Shown: positions 27,282 through 36,858 of the stretch, in pieces
How positions within the stretch are numbered: the first letter of the stretch is position 1
How the letters are laid out: the number at the start of each line of letters is the position of its first letter
Assembly: GCA_937902665.1 (NCBI GenBank)
Contig: CALELM010000089.1
Location: forward strand, 1 to 64,000
Length of the DNA stretch: 64,000 nucleotides
Reading direction: 5' to 3'
DNA from: an uncultured Selenomonadaceae bacterium
Lineage (GTDB): Bacteria > Bacillota > Negativicutes > Selenomonadales > Selenomonadaceae
Notes under the pieces: model-generated
What the model was told of the DNA's origin: nothing
What the model saw: only the letters and a program-made list of their open reading frames with translations
The model's database searches: none
Position numbers and translations under genes: made by a program

Positions 27282-28211
27282 ATGGGAGAAAAGAGCATAT
27301 GCATCAGCGTACCGGGCACCTCTGCAAATTGCGGTCCGGGCTTTGATACGCTGGGTATTGCTTGTACGATATACAATGAGTTGGAATTGACGCTTTTGGA
27401 AGAAGAGTCCCTGTGCTTTGAGCTAGAGGGGGAAGGTTCCCAAAATATTCCCAAGGATGCACGAAATATTGTTTGGCGATCCATCGAGCATCTGTTAAAA
27501 CGTGCCGGCGAGGACAAGAAGTATAAGGGTGCTGTCATGCGGATGAAAAACGATGTACCGCTTTCCAGAGGGCTTGGAAGCAGTGCCACGGCAATCGTTG
27601 CGGGCTTAAAGGCTGCAAACGTGCTTTTGGATAATCGCTTTAATCGCAGGGAGCTTTTGCAGTTTGCTACGGAAATCGAGGGGCATCCTGATAATGTTGC
27701 GCCTGCTATCTTTGGGGGCTTTACGGTCAGCATCATGGAACGGGGACGTGCGCAATGCTTTTCTTTTTTGCCTAAGCTTCGGATGAAGCTTGTTGTGGCT
27801 GTGCCGGATTTTCCTCTTTCCACGCGCATGGCACGGAAGGTGCTTCCTGTGAAAGTGGATATGAAGAATGCTGTGTTCAATATAGGGCGTTCCTCTCTTT
27901 TGGTGGCGGCGCTTTGCAAGGGGAATGAGCATTTTTTGCGTTATGCGTTTGAGGATGCCCTGCACCAGCCTTATCGGGCAAAGCTGATTCCCGGAATGAC
28001 AGATGTCCTGCGTTCCGCAAAACGGGCAGGCGCGCTTGGCGCGACCTTGAGCGGTGCCGGTCCTTGCCTGATTGCTTATGTGCTGGAGAGGGATCGCTGT
28101 GCCCATGCGGTGGGAGATGCGATGATAGAAGCGTTTAAGCGGCATGACGTGGCTTCCAAGGCATTGGTTCTGGATCTGGACACGAGAGGCGCACGCATAG
28201 TGAATCATTGA
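27282..28211 (+). CDS. thrB: Homoserine kinase
   Basis: A GHMP-family kinase that converts homoserine to O-phosphohomoserine. The 309-residue protein has the N-terminal substrate motif (VPGTSANCGPGFDTLG), the ATP-binding loop (PLSRGLGSSATAIVAGLKAAN), and the C-terminal GHMP motif (GALGATLSGAGPCLIAY). It starts 4 bp after hom behind GGGGG. thrC is not in this operon. A terminator follows at 28256. Confidence 0.95.
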   Translation: MGEKSICISVPGTSANCGPGFDTLGIACTIYNELELTLLEEESLCFELEGEGSQNIPKDARNIVWRSIEHLLKRAGEDKKYKGAVMRMKNDVPLSRGLGSSATAIVAGLKAANVLLDNRFNRRELLQFATEIEGHPDNVAPAIFGGFTVSIMERGRAQCFSFLPKLRMKLVVAVPDFPLSTRMARKVLPVKVDMKNAVFNIGRSSLLVAALCKGNEHFLRYAFEDALHQPYRAKLIPGMTDVLRSAKRAGALGATLSGAGPCLIAYVLERDRCAHAVGDAMIEAFKRHDVASKALVLDLDTRGARIVNH

Positions 28212-28255
28212 GGGGATTTTGGTAGTGGAGCTAGGGAATCCTCCGTGTTTGGGAT

Positions 28256-28286
28256 GAAGCTGCTGCTTTTGCGGCGGCTTCTTTTG
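28256..28286 (+). terminator. Terminator of hom-thrB operon
   Basis: GAAGCTGCTGC-TTTT-GCGGCGGCTTC hairpin followed by TTTT. Confidence 0.85.
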
Positions 28287-28302
28287 GTATGAGGTGTCTT
28301 GA

Positions 28303-29571
28303 ATGGATGAGACGGTATTTGTGAAAAAGGCAAGAAGTGCAGGAGCAAGGGTTTTTCGTGTCGGCGGCTGTGTGAGGGATGCATGTATGGGGAGGGCGCC
28401 AAAGGATCGGGATTACCTGCTTTGCGGCATGGAGGAGCAGGCATTTCATCGATTGTTTCCTGAGGCAAGGCAGGTCGGTCAGTCCTTTCCCGTGTTCCTG
28501 CTGGATATTGGGGGCGAGACCTGTGAAGTATCCTTTGCCCGAAGGGAAAGGAAGTCAGGAAGCGGATATTGCGGGTTCAAGGTTGCCTTTTCATCGGACG
28601 TGACTGTGGAGGAGGATCTGTATCGGCGTGACACGACCATGAACAGCATGGCATGGGAGCTTCCGGAGGAACGCCTGATCGATCCTTATGGTGGGCAACG
28701 GGATGTGAAGGCAGGCTTGGTCCGTGCTGTATCGGAGCATTTTGCGGAGGATCCCGTTCGTGCCCTTCGCGCGGCAAGGCAGTCGGCGGAGCTGGATTTT
28801 AAAATCACGGAGGAGACCTTTTCCTATATGGCATGCTGCAAGGAGGAACTTTTGGGAGAACCGCAGGAAAGGATTTTTCATGAGATGGCATTGTCCCTGC
28901 AAGCAAGAAAGCCGTCTGTTTTCTTTCGGAACTTGCAGCGTGCTGGACTGCTGCAGGCGGTTTTTCCTGAACTGCATGCACTTATCGGGCAGGAACAGCC
29001 CGTAGAATTTCATCCGGAGGGAGATGCTTTTGAGCATGTGCTTTTGGTGCTGGATGCCGTGTCAAGGGAAACAAGCGATGTTTCGGCAAGGTTTGCGGCT
29101 CTTGTGCATGACATCGGAAAGGGAAGGACTCCCAAAGAGATGCTGCCGCACCATTACGGGCATGAGATAGCAGGGTATGACGTTCTCTTGGAGTGGAGCC
29201 ATCGCATGACGCTTCCAAAGCTTTGGCTGCAGAAGGCGGAATTTGTCATCAAAGAGCATATGCGTGCGCCGCGTCTTGCAAAGCATAGAAAAATTGCAGC
29301 ACTCTTGATGAGCTTGTCCAAAAGCAAGGTAAGTGTCGAGGAGTTTCAGTCGATTATTCGAGCGGATCATGGTTCTTTGCCGGAATATCTCCTTCATGCG
29401 AAGGAATATATCATGGCAATGCAGGAGGTGTCGGGTGCAGAGTGTCCGTCACATCTGCATGGGAAAGAGATCGGGGACTGGATTTTTTCGGAACAGGTAG
29501 CTGCTTATCAGAGAAAAAGGAAGGACTCAGGAAACGTGAATAAAAGATGCGGTTTTGATAGGAATTCTTGA
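28303..29571 (+). CDS. cca: CCA tRNA nucleotidyltransferase with HD domain
   Basis: The enzyme adds or repairs the 3' CCA end of tRNAs. The 422-residue protein has the class II head motif (RVFRVGGCVRDACMGRAPKDRDY), the strand with PVFLLDIGGETCEVSFARRE, the RRDTTMNSMAWE motif and the RNA-binding helices. From about residue 245 an HD domain (HVLLVLDAVS ... HDIGKG) occurs, which in related enzymes is a phosphohydrolase. All tRNAs in this window already encode CCA, so a repair role is likely. Confidence 0.93.
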   Translation: MDETVFVKKARSAGARVFRVGGCVRDACMGRAPKDRDYLLCGMEEQAFHRLFPEARQVGQSFPVFLLDIGGETCEVSFARRERKSGSGYCGFKVAFSSDVTVEEDLYRRDTTMNSMAWELPEERLIDPYGGQRDVKAGLVRAVSEHFAEDPVRALRAARQSAELDFKITEETFSYMACCKEELLGEPQERIFHEMALSLQARKPSVFFRNLQRAGLLQAVFPELHALIGQEQPVEFHPEGDAFEHVLLVLDAVSRETSDVSARFAALVHDIGKGRTPKEMLPHHYGHEIAGYDVLLEWSHRMTLPKLWLQKAEFVIKEHMRAPRLAKHRKIAALLMSLSKSKVSVEEFQSIIRADHGSLPEYLLHAKEYIMAMQEVSGAECPSHLHGKEIGDWIFSEQVAAYQRKRKDSGNVNKRCGFDRNS

Positions 29572-29694
29572 AGTTTTGTCGAATGTATATAAAGGGAAAT
29601 GGGCTTTGGCGTTCTTCTGTGGAAGGAAGCCGTTTTATGGCAAGATATTTTCTCATTTATCATAAGCGATATTCGGCGATAAGGAGGCATTTTT

Positions 29695-30228
29695 ATGGCT
29701 TTCGTAATGAAGTATGAAGGAAAGGAACCAAAGATTGACTCTACGGTGTTTTTGGCACCTACGGCGGCAGTTGTGGGCGATGTGGAAATTGGCGAGCATT
29801 CGAGTGTCTGGTTCGGCTCGGTGGTTCGCGGCGATTTTCAGCCGGTTCGGATTGGGAAATATACGAGCATTCAGGACAATGCAACGATTCATGTCATGTG
29901 GGATACGCCGACGGAGATTGGCGACCATGTGACCATCGGGCATAATGCCTTGGTTCATTGCCGCAGGATTGGGAGCAACTGCCTGATTGGGATGGGGGCT
30001 AATGTGCAGGGCTATTCGGAGATTGGCGATAACTGCATTATTGGTGCCGGAACACTTTTGATGCAGCACAAGAAAATACCTTCGAATTCCTTGGTGTTCG
30101 GCAATCCTGCAAGGCTGATTCGTTCCTTGCGTGATGATGAAATTGAGGCGTTGAAGAATGCGACGATTCATTACAGCGAGGTTGCCGAGAAGTACAAGGC
30201 GGAACTGGAGATTTTGGGACAGGAATAA
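29695..30228 (+). CDS. Gamma-carbonic anhydrase-like hexapeptide-repeat protein
   Basis: A left-handed beta-helix protein of 177 residues made of hexapeptide repeats (for example VVGDVEIGEHSSVWFGSVVRGD, IGHNALVHCRRIGSNCLIGMGA). The zinc-binding histidines typical of gamma-carbonic anhydrases appear at TIHV, GHNALVH. Homologues are often called YrdA/PaaY-like and may be carbonic anhydrases or acyl-CoA-related; activity is not known. AAGGAGG precedes the ATG. ndk follows by 22 bp. Confidence 0.88.
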   Translation: MAFVMKYEGKEPKIDSTVFLAPTAAVVGDVEIGEHSSVWFGSVVRGDFQPVRIGKYTSIQDNATIHVMWDTPTEIGDHVTIGHNALVHCRRIGSNCLIGMGANVQGYSEIGDNCIIGAGTLLMQHKKIPSNSLVFGNPARLIRSLRDDEIEALKNATIHYSEVAEKYKAELEILGQE

Positions 30229-30250
30229 TATTCAGAAGGAAGCGATTTTT

Positions 30251-30667
30251 GTGGAAAAAACATTAGTATTGATTAAGCCGGATGCTTTTGGCAATGGGCA
30301 TACGGGAGATATTCTCCAGATTTATGAGAAGGAGGGCTTTCGCATTGCGGCAATGAAGCTGATGCAGATGGACAAGAAGATTGCGGCGAAGCACTATGCA
30401 GAGCATGTCGGAAAGCCTTTCTATGACGGATTGGTGGAGTTTATGACCTCTGGCCCTATTGTTGCGATGGTTCTTGAGGGAGAGAACGTGATCCAGCGAG
30501 TGAGGGACTTGAATGGAAAGACGAATCCCAAGGATGCGGCAGAGGGGACAATCCGCAAGCGTTTTGCAGAAGATGGAAGACGGAATGCAGTGCATGCCTC
30601 GGACAGCTTGGAGAGTGCAGAACGTGAGATCCATGTGTTCTTCAATGAAACCGAACTGTATGCTTGA
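30251..30667 (+). CDS. ndk: Nucleoside diphosphate kinase
   Basis: It balances nucleoside triphosphate pools by phosphate transfer through a phospho-histidine. The 138-residue protein has LVLIKPDAFGNGHTG at the start, the Kpn-loop region, and the active-site stretch NAVHASDSLESAEREI (His about 114). The start is GTG 30251 with AGAAGGAAG about 8 nt before it; the frame is open further upstream into the preceding gene without a ribosome site. Confidence 0.95.
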   Translation: MEKTLVLIKPDAFGNGHTGDILQIYEKEGFRIAAMKLMQMDKKIAAKHYAEHVGKPFYDGLVEFMTSGPIVAMVLEGENVIQRVRDLNGKTNPKDAAEGTIRKRFAEDGRRNAVHASDSLESAEREIHVFFNETELYA

Positions 30668-30678
30668 GGCGATAGGAT

Positions 30679-31191
30679 ATGAGTGTTTATACTAAGACTG
30701 GAGACGAGGGAAGGACGAGCCTTTACACAGGGGAGCGTGTGGATAAGGATTCCCTGCGGGTAGAAACCTATGGAACGGTAGATGAGATGAATTCGGCTTT
30801 GGGAATGGCAAGGGCAGCCTGCAAAAAGGATTCTGTCAGGAAAAAGATCCTGCATTTGCAGGGACTGCTGCCAATCTTGATGACGGATTTGGCAAGCATT
30901 GGGAAAGAGCCTCGCATTACCTTGGAGCATGTTGCAGGACTGGAGGGAGAAATGGACGAGATGGAGGCGTTGCTTCCTCCCCTTCGTGCCTTTCTTGTTC
31001 CGGGAGGAACGCAGGGCGGCGCTGCCCTTGATATGGCAAGGACGATTGCCAGACGGGCGGAGCGTGGCTTCCTGCGGCTGGGAAAGGTGGAACAGGTGCA
31101 TGAGACAGACAGGGTGTTCTTGAATCGCTTGTCGGATTATTGCTTTTTGCTGATGCGTTTGGAGGAACAGGAAGAGCTGCCCATTGTTTAG
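30679..31191 (+). CDS. Cob(I)alamin adenosyltransferase, PduO type
   Basis: It transfers the adenosyl group from ATP to cob(I)alamin, making coenzyme B12. The 170-residue protein has the PduO ATP-binding N-terminus (YTKTGDEGRTSLYTGERV) and VETYGTVDEMNSALGMA, plus the C-terminal signature RRAERGFLRLG and LNRLSDYCFLLMRL. It starts 11 bp after ndk. Confidence 0.92.
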   Translation: MSVYTKTGDEGRTSLYTGERVDKDSLRVETYGTVDEMNSALGMARAACKKDSVRKKILHLQGLLPILMTDLASIGKEPRITLEHVAGLEGEMDEMEALLPPLRAFLVPGGTQGGAALDMARTIARRAERGFLRLGKVEQVHETDRVFLNRLSDYCFLLMRLEEQEELPIV

Positions 31192-31221
31192 GAAGCTGCC
31201 CCTGAATTAGAATATCATTAG

Positions 31222-31260
31222 AATCCTGCCGAAATTGTTTTTTGGGCAGGATTTTTTTTT
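31222..31260 (+). terminator. Terminator after adenosyltransferase gene
   Basis: AATCCTGCC pairs with GGCAGGATT (14-nt loop), followed by nine T. Confidence 0.9.
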
Positions 31261-31310
31261 TGCATGTCGAAGAAAAGAAGGAATCCGTGGATTATGAAAG
31301 AGGTGGTATT

Positions 31311-32120
31311 TTGCGTGAGTTGATTATGCTGGGGACAGGTTCTGCTATGGTAACGAGATGCTTCAATACCTGTTTCCTTTTGAAACTGGAGGACGGGAGC
31401 CTTTTCTTGACAGATGCAGGCGGAGGAAATACGATCCTGCGCCAGCTGGAGCTTGCGGACGTTGATTATGGCAGGCTTCATCACATGTTTGTCACGCATG
31501 GGCATACGGATCATGTGCTGGGTGTCATTTGGGTGATCCGGAAGGTGGCATCGCTCATCAGCCAAGGGAAATATGAGGGAAAGCTTCATGTTTATTGCCA
31601 TGATGTCGTAAGGAACATGCTGGAGGTCATGGCGGGGCTTACGTTGAAGAAGAAGGACTTGGGACAGCTTGGAGTGAATATCCTTTTGCATGAGATGACG
31701 GACGGTGGCAAGGCAGAGATTTTAGGAATGGAGCTTACGGCGTTTGACATTCATTCCACGAAGGCAAAGCAGTTTGGTTATTTGCTGGAATTTTCCGATG
31801 GCATGCGTTTTTGCTGCTTGGGGGATGAGCCGTATCAGGAGCTGGCGGAATCGTATGCAAGAAATGCGGATTGGCTGTTGTCCGAGGCGTTTTGCCGGTA
31901 TGGGGACAGGGAGCGGTTCAAGCCGTATGAGAAGAACCACAGCACCGTGAAGGAAGCAGGTGAGGCGGCAGAGGCGTTAGGCGTAAAGCATTTAGTCCTT
32001 TACCATACGGAGGATCGGGATCTCCAGCACAGGAAAGAGACTTATGCGGAGGAAGCGGGAAAGTACTACCATGGGCAGGTCTTTGTGCCGGATGACTTGG
32101 AGCGAATTCCGCTAGGCTAG
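31311..32120 (+). CDS. Metallo-beta-lactamase-fold hydrolase (RNase Z-like)
   Basis: The 269-residue protein has the zinc motif THGHTDHVLG (HxHxDH), an upstream strand MLGTGSAMVTRCFNTC resembling RNase Z and related hydrolases, and later ligands in FDIHSTKAKQ and CCLGDEP, SEAFC, and KHLVLYHTED. It is shorter than tRNase Z and may act on RNA or a small substrate; the specificity is open. I choose TTG 31311 because AGAGGTGG lies 5-6 nt upstream; longer frames start inside the preceding terminator. Confidence 0.85.
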   Translation: MRELIMLGTGSAMVTRCFNTCFLLKLEDGSLFLTDAGGGNTILRQLELADVDYGRLHHMFVTHGHTDHVLGVIWVIRKVASLISQGKYEGKLHVYCHDVVRNMLEVMAGLTLKKKDLGQLGVNILLHEMTDGGKAEILGMELTAFDIHSTKAKQFGYLLEFSDGMRFCCLGDEPYQELAESYARNADWLLSEAFCRYGDRERFKPYEKNHSTVKEAGEAAEALGVKHLVLYHTEDRDLQHRKETYAEEAGKYYHGQVFVPDDLERIPLG

Positions 32121-32124
32121 GCGT

Positions 32125-32172
32125 TTCTTGACTTTTCAAGAATTTTTCTATACTATATATAGTTGGTATAGG
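32125..32172 (+). promoter_or_regulatory. RND operon promoter with nested inverted repeats
   Basis: TTGACT (32128-32133), 17-bp spacer, TACTAT (32151-32156). The -35 lies inside an inverted repeat (TTCTTGA/TCAAGAA, 32125-32142) followed by T's, which may terminate the preceding gene. The -10 lies in a 12-bp palindrome ACTATATATAGT (32152-32163) flanked by CTATAC and GTATAG (32148-32171), a good candidate operator. Confidence 0.7.
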
Positions 32173-32240
32173 TATCTGTAAAATCAATGGGAAAGAAGCG
32201 GCGGTGCTAACGTGCATACGCTGCAAAAGGAGGTTATATT

Positions 32241-33443
32241 TTGCTTTTCAAAAAGAAAAAGGGGGCATTGCTGGGGGCTGCAATCCTTGCGGCAACCGTG
32301 CTGTTCAGCGGTTGCGGGAGCGAGCAGCAGCAGGCAGCCAGTATGCCTACGCAGGTCAAGGCAATGAAGGTCATGAAGCAGGATACGCCGCTCATGGCTG
32401 AGTATGCCGGAAAGATTGTCGGAAAAAATGAGGTAAAGGTACAGTCCAGAGTTAGGGGCAATATCGTGGCAAAGTACGTTCAGGGAGGGCAGTTTGTTGA
32501 GGCGGGACAGCCGCTCTACAAGATTGATTCCAGACAGTATGAGTCTGCTGTCCTTCAGGCACAGGCAAATTTGGCGCAGTCGCAGGCAAATCTTGCGGAT
32601 GCAACGCAGGACTTGCACCGTTATGAGGAGCTTTATCGGGCAGATGCCATTTCCGAGCAGTCTCTCACCAACCAGCAGGCAAAGGTGAGCTCTTGTCAGG
32701 CAGCAGCGGCAGCAAATGCGGCGCTGCTCAAGAAGGCGCAGGAGGACTTGGACGATACCGTTGTGTATTCTCCTCTTACGGGACAGCTTTCTGTAGATGA
32801 TGTTTCCGTTGGTACTTATGTGGATGCCGGTGCAACGACGCTTGTGACAGTTGGTTCTGAGGATCCCATTTATGCACAGTTCAGTGTGTCAGAAAATGAA
32901 TATTTGACAATCTTGAATTCCTTGCAGGGCTTGCAGACGCAGGGAGCAGATCTTGCTTCTGTTACGATCACCTTGTCTGATGGCTCGCAGTATCCGTTTG
33001 CCGGGCGCATTATGGAGGCTGACCGTGCGCTTGCAGACCAGACAGGTACTCTTATCGTCAAGGCATTGTTTCCAAATCCGGATGGCAGGCTGCTTCCGGG
33101 GATGTTTGCCCGCGTGAAGTTTACGGGCGGAATCGTGCCGAATGCACTTTTGGTTCCCCAGCGTGCTGTCCAGCAGCTTCTTGGCAAGTCCTTTGTCATG
33201 ATCGTGAATGGCGAGGGGAAGTGTGAGGCTCGTACCGTGGAGCTTGGGCAGCAGGTAGGCAGCTATTACATCATCAAGAGCGGCATTACGACAGAGGACA
33301 CGATCGTCGTGGAAGGACTGACCAATCTTCAGGAGGGCAAGAACTTGGCGGTTACTATGGTGACTGCGGATGAAATGGGCTTCTCGCTGGATCCTGAGAT
33401 GAAGGACTATAATCCGGATGAAAGCGGCAAGAAAGAAAAATAA
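32241..33443 (+). CDS. RND efflux periplasmic adaptor, lipoprotein (AcrA/MexA type)
   Basis: The membrane-fusion protein connects the inner-membrane RND pump to an outer-membrane channel. It has a lipoprotein signal (hydrophobic helix then LFSGC, Cys 25), a biotinyl-lipoyl-like half motif (VRGNIVAKYVQGGQFVEAGQPLYKID), an alpha-helical hairpin (about 100-160) and beta-barrel domains; 400 residues is usual. Start is TTG 32241 with an ideal AAAGGAGGT 7 nt upstream. The pump gene starts 15 bp after the stop. No outer-membrane channel gene is in the window. Confidence 0.93.
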   Translation: MLFKKKKGALLGAAILAATVLFSGCGSEQQQAASMPTQVKAMKVMKQDTPLMAEYAGKIVGKNEVKVQSRVRGNIVAKYVQGGQFVEAGQPLYKIDSRQYESAVLQAQANLAQSQANLADATQDLHRYEELYRADAISEQSLTNQQAKVSSCQAAAAANAALLKKAQEDLDDTVVYSPLTGQLSVDDVSVGTYVDAGATTLVTVGSEDPIYAQFSVSENEYLTILNSLQGLQTQGADLASVTITLSDGSQYPFAGRIMEADRALADQTGTLIVKALFPNPDGRLLPGMFARVKFTGGIVPNALLVPQRAVQQLLGKSFVMIVNGEGKCEARTVELGQQVGSYYIIKSGITTEDTIVVEGLTNLQEGKNLAVTMVTADEMGFSLDPEMKDYNPDESGKKEK

Positions 33444-33458
33444 TTAGGGGGTGTCATT

Positions 33459-36400
33459 TTGGCAAAATTTTTTATACATCGTCCTATCTTTGCCATTGTT
33501 ATCTCCTTGATTATCGTGATTGCGGGGATTCTTGTTGGAATCCAGCTTCCTATTGCGCAGTATCCTCAGATTTCGCCGCCAACGATTTCTGTCAGTGCAG
33601 TTTATACGGGAGCAAGTGCAAGCGTTGTCAATGAGACGGTTGCGCAGATTGTCGAGGAAAACGTCAATGGTACGGAGGGCATGGATTACATGAGCTCCAA
33701 CTCGGACGATACAGGGAGATATGGATTGTCTGTTACGTTTGAGGTCGGGACAGATGGCGACATGGACTCTGTCCTTGTGCAGAACAATGTGGCGATTGCA
33801 AATGCAAGCCTTCCTGCTGATGTCCAAAAGGTTGGCGTGACGACGAGAAAATCGTCTTCGGATATGGCACTGATGATAGCCATTCATTCGCCTAAGGGAC
33901 TGTATGACCGTGTATTTATGAAGAACTATGCGCAGATTTACCTGCTCGACAAAATCAAGCGCGTCAAGGGCGTTGGCGACGTGATGGTATTTGGTGCAGA
34001 TTATTCTATGCGCGTTTGGCTGAACCCCGATCGCTTGGCAGAGCTGGGGCTTACGGTTGCTGAGGTCGCTGCTGCTATTCAGGAGCAGAACATGCAGGCA
34101 CCGGCGGGAACAATCGGCAGCATGCCGCTTCCTGAGATGCAGGAAAAGCAATATACAGGCAAGGTCGATGGCCGTTTGGCTACGCCGGAGGAATTTGGCA
34201 ATATCGTTGTTCATGCAGGCAACGATGGCAACTTTGTTCGCCTGAAGGATGTTGCCCGTATTGAGACGGGCGAAAAGACCACGAACATGATTACGAAGAT
34301 GAACAAGGATGCGGCGGTCGGATTTGGTGTTAAGCTGACGAGTGACGCAAACGCTATGGAAACGGTAGAGGAAATAATAAAGCTCATTGACGAATCCAAG
34401 AAGGATTTCCCACCGGATCTTGAGTGCAAGACGATTATCGATAGCACGAAGTTCATTGACAGCTCCATAGAAGAAGTTCTTGAGACCTTCTTTGAGGCGT
34501 TGGTCTTGGTTGTCTTGGTTATTTTCCTGTTTTTGCAGAACTTGCGTGCAACTATCATTCCGCTCTTGGCGGTTCCAGTGTCCTTGATTGGTACCTTGGG
34601 ATCGTTTGCTCTTCTGGATTTTTCCATCAACACTTTGACGCTTTTTGCTATGGTGCTTGCCATCGGATTGGTCGTTGACGATGCTATCGTAGTAATCGAG
34701 AATGTCGAGCATCACATGGCAGAGGGACTGGATCCGGTAGATGCAACGGAACGTGCCATGGACGAGGTGCAGGGACCAGTTGTGGCAGTTGCCTTCGTTC
34801 TTGCTGCGGTGTTTATACCGGTAGCCTTCCTTGGCGGCATGATGGGTGTTTTGTATCGGCAGTTTGCGCTTACGATTGCTGTGTCCATGGCACTTTCCGC
34901 ATTCGTAGCCTTGACGCTCACGCCTGCGCTTTGTGCCATGATTTTGAAGCCTCATTCCGCAGAGGAGAAGAAGGGCGTTTTGGGACGTTTCTTTGATGCG
35001 TTTAATCGCGGCTTTGATGCTACGAAGCATCGTTATGTCGGTATTGTTGCGAAGTTTGTCCGCCATTCCAAGCTGGCAGTTGTTTTCATGGTCATTGTCT
35101 GCGGCTTGACTTGGGTCGTTTTTGGAAAGCTGCCGTCAACATTCGTTCCTGACGAGGATCAGGGATTTTATCTGGCATCGGTAAGTCTTCCGGAGGGAAC
35201 CTCCATGAACCGCACGCAGGCATCTGTAACCAAGGTGGCAGATGAGCTGCAAAAGCTGGATGGTGTGGATAATGTCATGTACGTTACAGGGTTTGATATA
35301 ATGTCGAATGGTGCTAAACCAAATGCGGCTACCCTGTTCATAGGGCTCAAGCCTTGGGAGGAACGTACAAGTCTGGAGACTAGCATTAACTCTATCGTGA
35401 CAAAGACCTTTGGTATTGGCATGAAGGTAGCGCCTGAGGCACAGGTGCTGGCATTTAATCCACCGGCACTTCCGGGTCTTGGCATGGTTGGTGGTTGGAG
35501 CATGCAGCTGCAGGATATGTCAGGACATTCCGATGAGGAACTGAGCGAGATTACGCAGAAGGTACTTGCGGCGATGAACCAAAGGCCGGAGCTTTTGGGC
35601 GTTCGCAGTACGTTCAATATTGCTTCGCCTGTTTACAATTTTGAAATCAATCGAGAGAAGGTCAAGCTTTTGGGTGTGCAGCTGTCCGATGTGTTTACGG
35701 CATTGCAGGCCAACTTCGGTGGTTTTGAGGTCAATGACTTTAACCAGTTTGGACGCTCTTACAAGGTAAAGGTTCAGGCAGATACCTTGTACCGCACGGA
35801 GGTTGATGCAGCCCGCTTTATCTTCGTGAAGAGCAAGACAGGCACGATGGTTCCATTGGATACCTTGCTTCAGCCAAAGCTCGGCACGGGACCGTCTGTC
35901 ATTTCCCGTTTCAATGCGGCAAGAGCTGTGCAGATTCAGGGCAACGTAGGGGCTGGCTACAGCTCCGGACAGGCAATGGCTGCTGCGGAGGAGGTCGTTC
36001 ATCAGGTTGCTCCGACAGGCTTCAACATCGAATGGTCCGGGCAGAGCCGCGAGGAACAGAAGACGCAGAATTCAACCGCTCGCATTTTTGCTATGGCACT
36101 TGTGTTTGTATTCCTTTGCTTGGCTGCTCTTTATGAAAGCTGGAGTGTTCCGTATGCGGTACTCTTGACGGTTCCGACAGGCGTGTTCGGCGCAGTTGTG
36201 TCTGAGTACGGCTTGGGAATCTTGCAGGCTTTGGATGGTACGCCGAATCCCGGGCTTCAGAACAGTGTGTACATGCAGATTGGTATCATCATGATCATGG
36301 GACTTGCGGCAAAGAATGCAATCTTGATTGTAGAGTTTGCAAAGGTTCGCGTGGACAGGGGCATGGAGCCGGTCAAGGCAGCCCTTGAGGCAGCAGGGCT

Positions 36401-36647
36401 TCGCCTGCGCCCGATTTTGATGACATCGTTTGCTTTCATTCTGGGCTGCGTGCCTTTGGCAGTTGCGACCGGTGCAGGTGCTGCATCCCGTAACGGCATG
36501 GGCGTGGCTGTTGTCGGCGGCATGACTTTTGCGACAGCATTGGGTATATTCTTGATACCGGTGTTCTTTGTTGTCGTTGAGTGGTTTGCTGCAAAGACGG
36601 GAATGCTCAAGCAGGATCGCAAGAAGGAGTCTTCCGATTACATGTAA
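33459..36647 (+). CDS. RND multidrug efflux pump, HAE-1 type (AcrB family)
   Basis: A proton-driven exporter of hydrophobic drugs and toxic compounds. The 1062-residue protein begins MAKFFIHRPIFAIVISLIIV and has the twelve-helix RND pattern with two large periplasmic loops. The proton relay Asp pair is in helix 4 (GLVVDDAIVVIENVEHH), and helix 10-11 signatures (GLAAKNAILIVEFA) are clear. Start is TTG behind GGGGGTG. It forms an operon with the adaptor. Substrates are not predictable. Confidence 0.95.
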   Translation: MAKFFIHRPIFAIVISLIIVIAGILVGIQLPIAQYPQISPPTISVSAVYTGASASVVNETVAQIVEENVNGTEGMDYMSSNSDDTGRYGLSVTFEVGTDGDMDSVLVQNNVAIANASLPADVQKVGVTTRKSSSDMALMIAIHSPKGLYDRVFMKNYAQIYLLDKIKRVKGVGDVMVFGADYSMRVWLNPDRLAELGLTVAEVAAAIQEQNMQAPAGTIGSMPLPEMQEKQYTGKVDGRLATPEEFGNIVVHAGNDGNFVRLKDVARIETGEKTTNMITKMNKDAAVGFGVKLTSDANAMETVEEIIKLIDESKKDFPPDLECKTIIDSTKFIDSSIEEVLETFFEALVLVVLVIFLFLQNLRATIIPLLAVPVSLIGTLGSFALLDFSINTLTLFAMVLAIGLVVDDAIVVIENVEHHMAEGLDPVDATERAMDEVQGPVVAVAFVLAAVFIPVAFLGGMMGVLYRQFALTIAVSMALSAFVALTLTPALCAMILKPHSAEEKKGVLGRFFDAFNRGFDATKHRYVGIVAKFVRHSKLAVVFMVIVCGLTWVVFGKLPSTFVPDEDQGFYLASVSLPEGTSMNRTQASVTKVADELQKLDGVDNVMYVTGFDIMSNGAKPNAATLFIGLKPWEERTSLETSINSIVTKTFGIGMKVAPEAQVLAFNPPALPGLGMVGGWSMQLQDMSGHSDEELSEITQKVLAAMNQRPELLGVRSTFNIASPVYNFEINREKVKLLGVQLSDVFTALQANFGGFEVNDFNQFGRSYKVKVQADTLYRTEVDAARFIFVKSKTGTMVPLDTLLQPKLGTGPSVISRFNAARAVQIQGNVGAGYSSGQAMAAAEEVVHQVAPTGFNIEWSGQSREEQKTQNSTARIFAMALVFVFLCLAALYESWSVPYAVLLTVPTGVFGAVVSEYGLGILQALDGTPNPGLQNSVYMQIGIIMIMGLAAKNAILIVEFAKVRVDRGMEPVKAALEAAGLRLRPILMTSFAFILGCVPLAVATGAGAASRNGMGVAVVGGMTFATALGIFLIPVFFVVVEWFAAKTGMLKQDRKKESSDYM

Positions 36648-36679
36648 TAGGTACATGTAATTCAGAGAAGTTTGCAACG

Positions 36680-36718
36680 AAAATTGGCATGGTTCCATTG
36701 GAATCATGCCAATTTTTT
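36680..36718 (+). terminator. Terminator of RND operon
   Basis: AAATTGGCATG pairs with CATGCCAATTT (36705-36715), followed by T's. Confidence 0.88.
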
Positions 36719-36858
36719 GTTTCATTGCCAACTGCATTGGATTTGCGTTATAGCGAAGCGAAAGATGTCCCCTTCTTCAACAGGTTGCTGTAAGTGGGGA
36801 ATTCAAATTCTAGCAAGCGGCGAGCATATATCCCGCTTCGTTGGAATGCTGTCATAGG

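Noticed and set aside
33444..35066. 540-codon open frame on the minus strand under the RND pump gene
   Set aside because: Antisense shadow: no ribosome site, composition heavy in Arg/His/Asn/Cys, and the plus strand is a clear AcrB-family gene.
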